From Achromobacter pestifer (GTDB taxonomy: Bacteria; Pseudomonadota; Gammaproteobacteria; Burkholderiales; Burkholderiaceae_B): DNA of 64,000 bases. The DNA is taken from assembly GCF_013267355.1 (NCBI RefSeq), contig NZ_CP053985.1:1860001-1924000 (forward strand), in the 5' to 3' direction. Of this stretch, positions 63,940-64,000 are shown one piece after another (positions within the stretch are counted from its first letter, which is position 1; each line of letters opens with the position of its first letter). The position numbers were made by a program, and so were the translations under genes. The notes under the pieces were generated by a model. It was not told where the DNA came from, ran no database searches, and worked only from the letters and a program-made list of their open reading frames with translations.

Positions 63940-64000
63940 ATGCTCGATGAAATCTTGCGCTTCCTTCTCGAAATCGTGTTCACGCTGTTCGGCGCTGCGC
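63940..64000 (+). CDS. YggT-like membrane protein, N-terminal fragment cut by window edge
   Basis: Only 20 codons are visible (MLDEILRFLLEIVFTLFGAA), an amphipathic start leading into a hydrophobic helix as in betaproteobacterial YggT proteins. AGGGTG precedes the ATG. The identification rests on this short start and on position, so it is tentative. Confidence 0.5.
   Translation, partial: MLDEILRFLLEIVFTLFGAA

Overview
The window looks like the chromosome of a GC-rich betaproteobacterium of the order Burkholderiales, most likely family Alcaligenaceae (Achromobacter/Bordetella type). Evidence: the strongly GC3-rich coding of most genes, a Lys/Ala repeat histone H1-like protein at the right end, a Bug-type (tripartite tricarboxylate) binding protein with a LysR regulator, the fused indolepyruvate oxidoreductase, and the block tyrS / M23 peptidase / anmK / erpA / argC / rpsI-rplM. 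The genus is inferred from gene content and not from a marker alignment.

Region 1 (1-9.34 kb) is accessory DNA of visibly lower GC that ends at a tRNA-Ser(GGA) gene whose 3' end faces it, the usual layout of a tRNA-linked genomic island. It holds a coupled pair of ParB/RepB-like DNA-binding proteins (the first cut by the window edge), about 1.2 kb with little coding, a two-gene restriction-modification system in which a PD-(D/E)xK nuclease domain is fused to the adenine methyltransferase and no translocase subunit is visible, a decayed tyrosine-recombinase 3' end abutting a decayed IS3-family 5' end, a small membrane protein plus a secreted protein divergent from an XRE regulator across a large inverted repeat, and a conserved plasmid/island small protein coupled to a predicted papain/C39-like cysteine peptidase.

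Region 2 (9.4-24.8 kb): the minus-strand stress operon prkA-yeaH-spoVR; a plus-strand pair of envelope proteins (DUF3142 lipoprotein and a large repeat protein); ribD; an isochorismatase-like hydrolase with a GlxA-type regulator; the glyA-nrdR pair; a scrap of a LysE-type exporter; and a YbhB-like protein.

Region 3 (24.8-41.5 kb) is mostly core: tyrS, a divergent M23 endopeptidase followed by anmK, erpA, a DUF6776-like membrane protein, argC, rpsI-rplM, a complete livK-HMGF branched-chain amino-acid ABC transporter, a TRAP binding protein, pmbA, darP (yjgA) and a carboxylesterase.

Region 4 (41.5-58.2 kb) is metabolic: an SsuA/TauA-type ABC transporter in an operon with a cysteine hydrolase, a Pat-like acyl-CoA-synthetase/GNAT fusion, gltX, an MFS exporter, a small lipoprotein, LysR + hydrolase + Bug protein, and an Lrp regulator divergent from the fused indolepyruvate oxidoreductase.

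Region 5 (58.2-64 kb): nrdAB behind two NrdR boxes spaced 31 bp apart (the repressor gene nrdR is in the same window), an intergenic repeat and two near-identical palindromes, the histone H1-like gene with its terminator, and the start of a YggT-like gene. The strongest candidates for something new are the motor-less restriction-modification system, the cysteine-peptidase/small-protein pair and the secreted/membrane protein pair with its large operator, all in the island.
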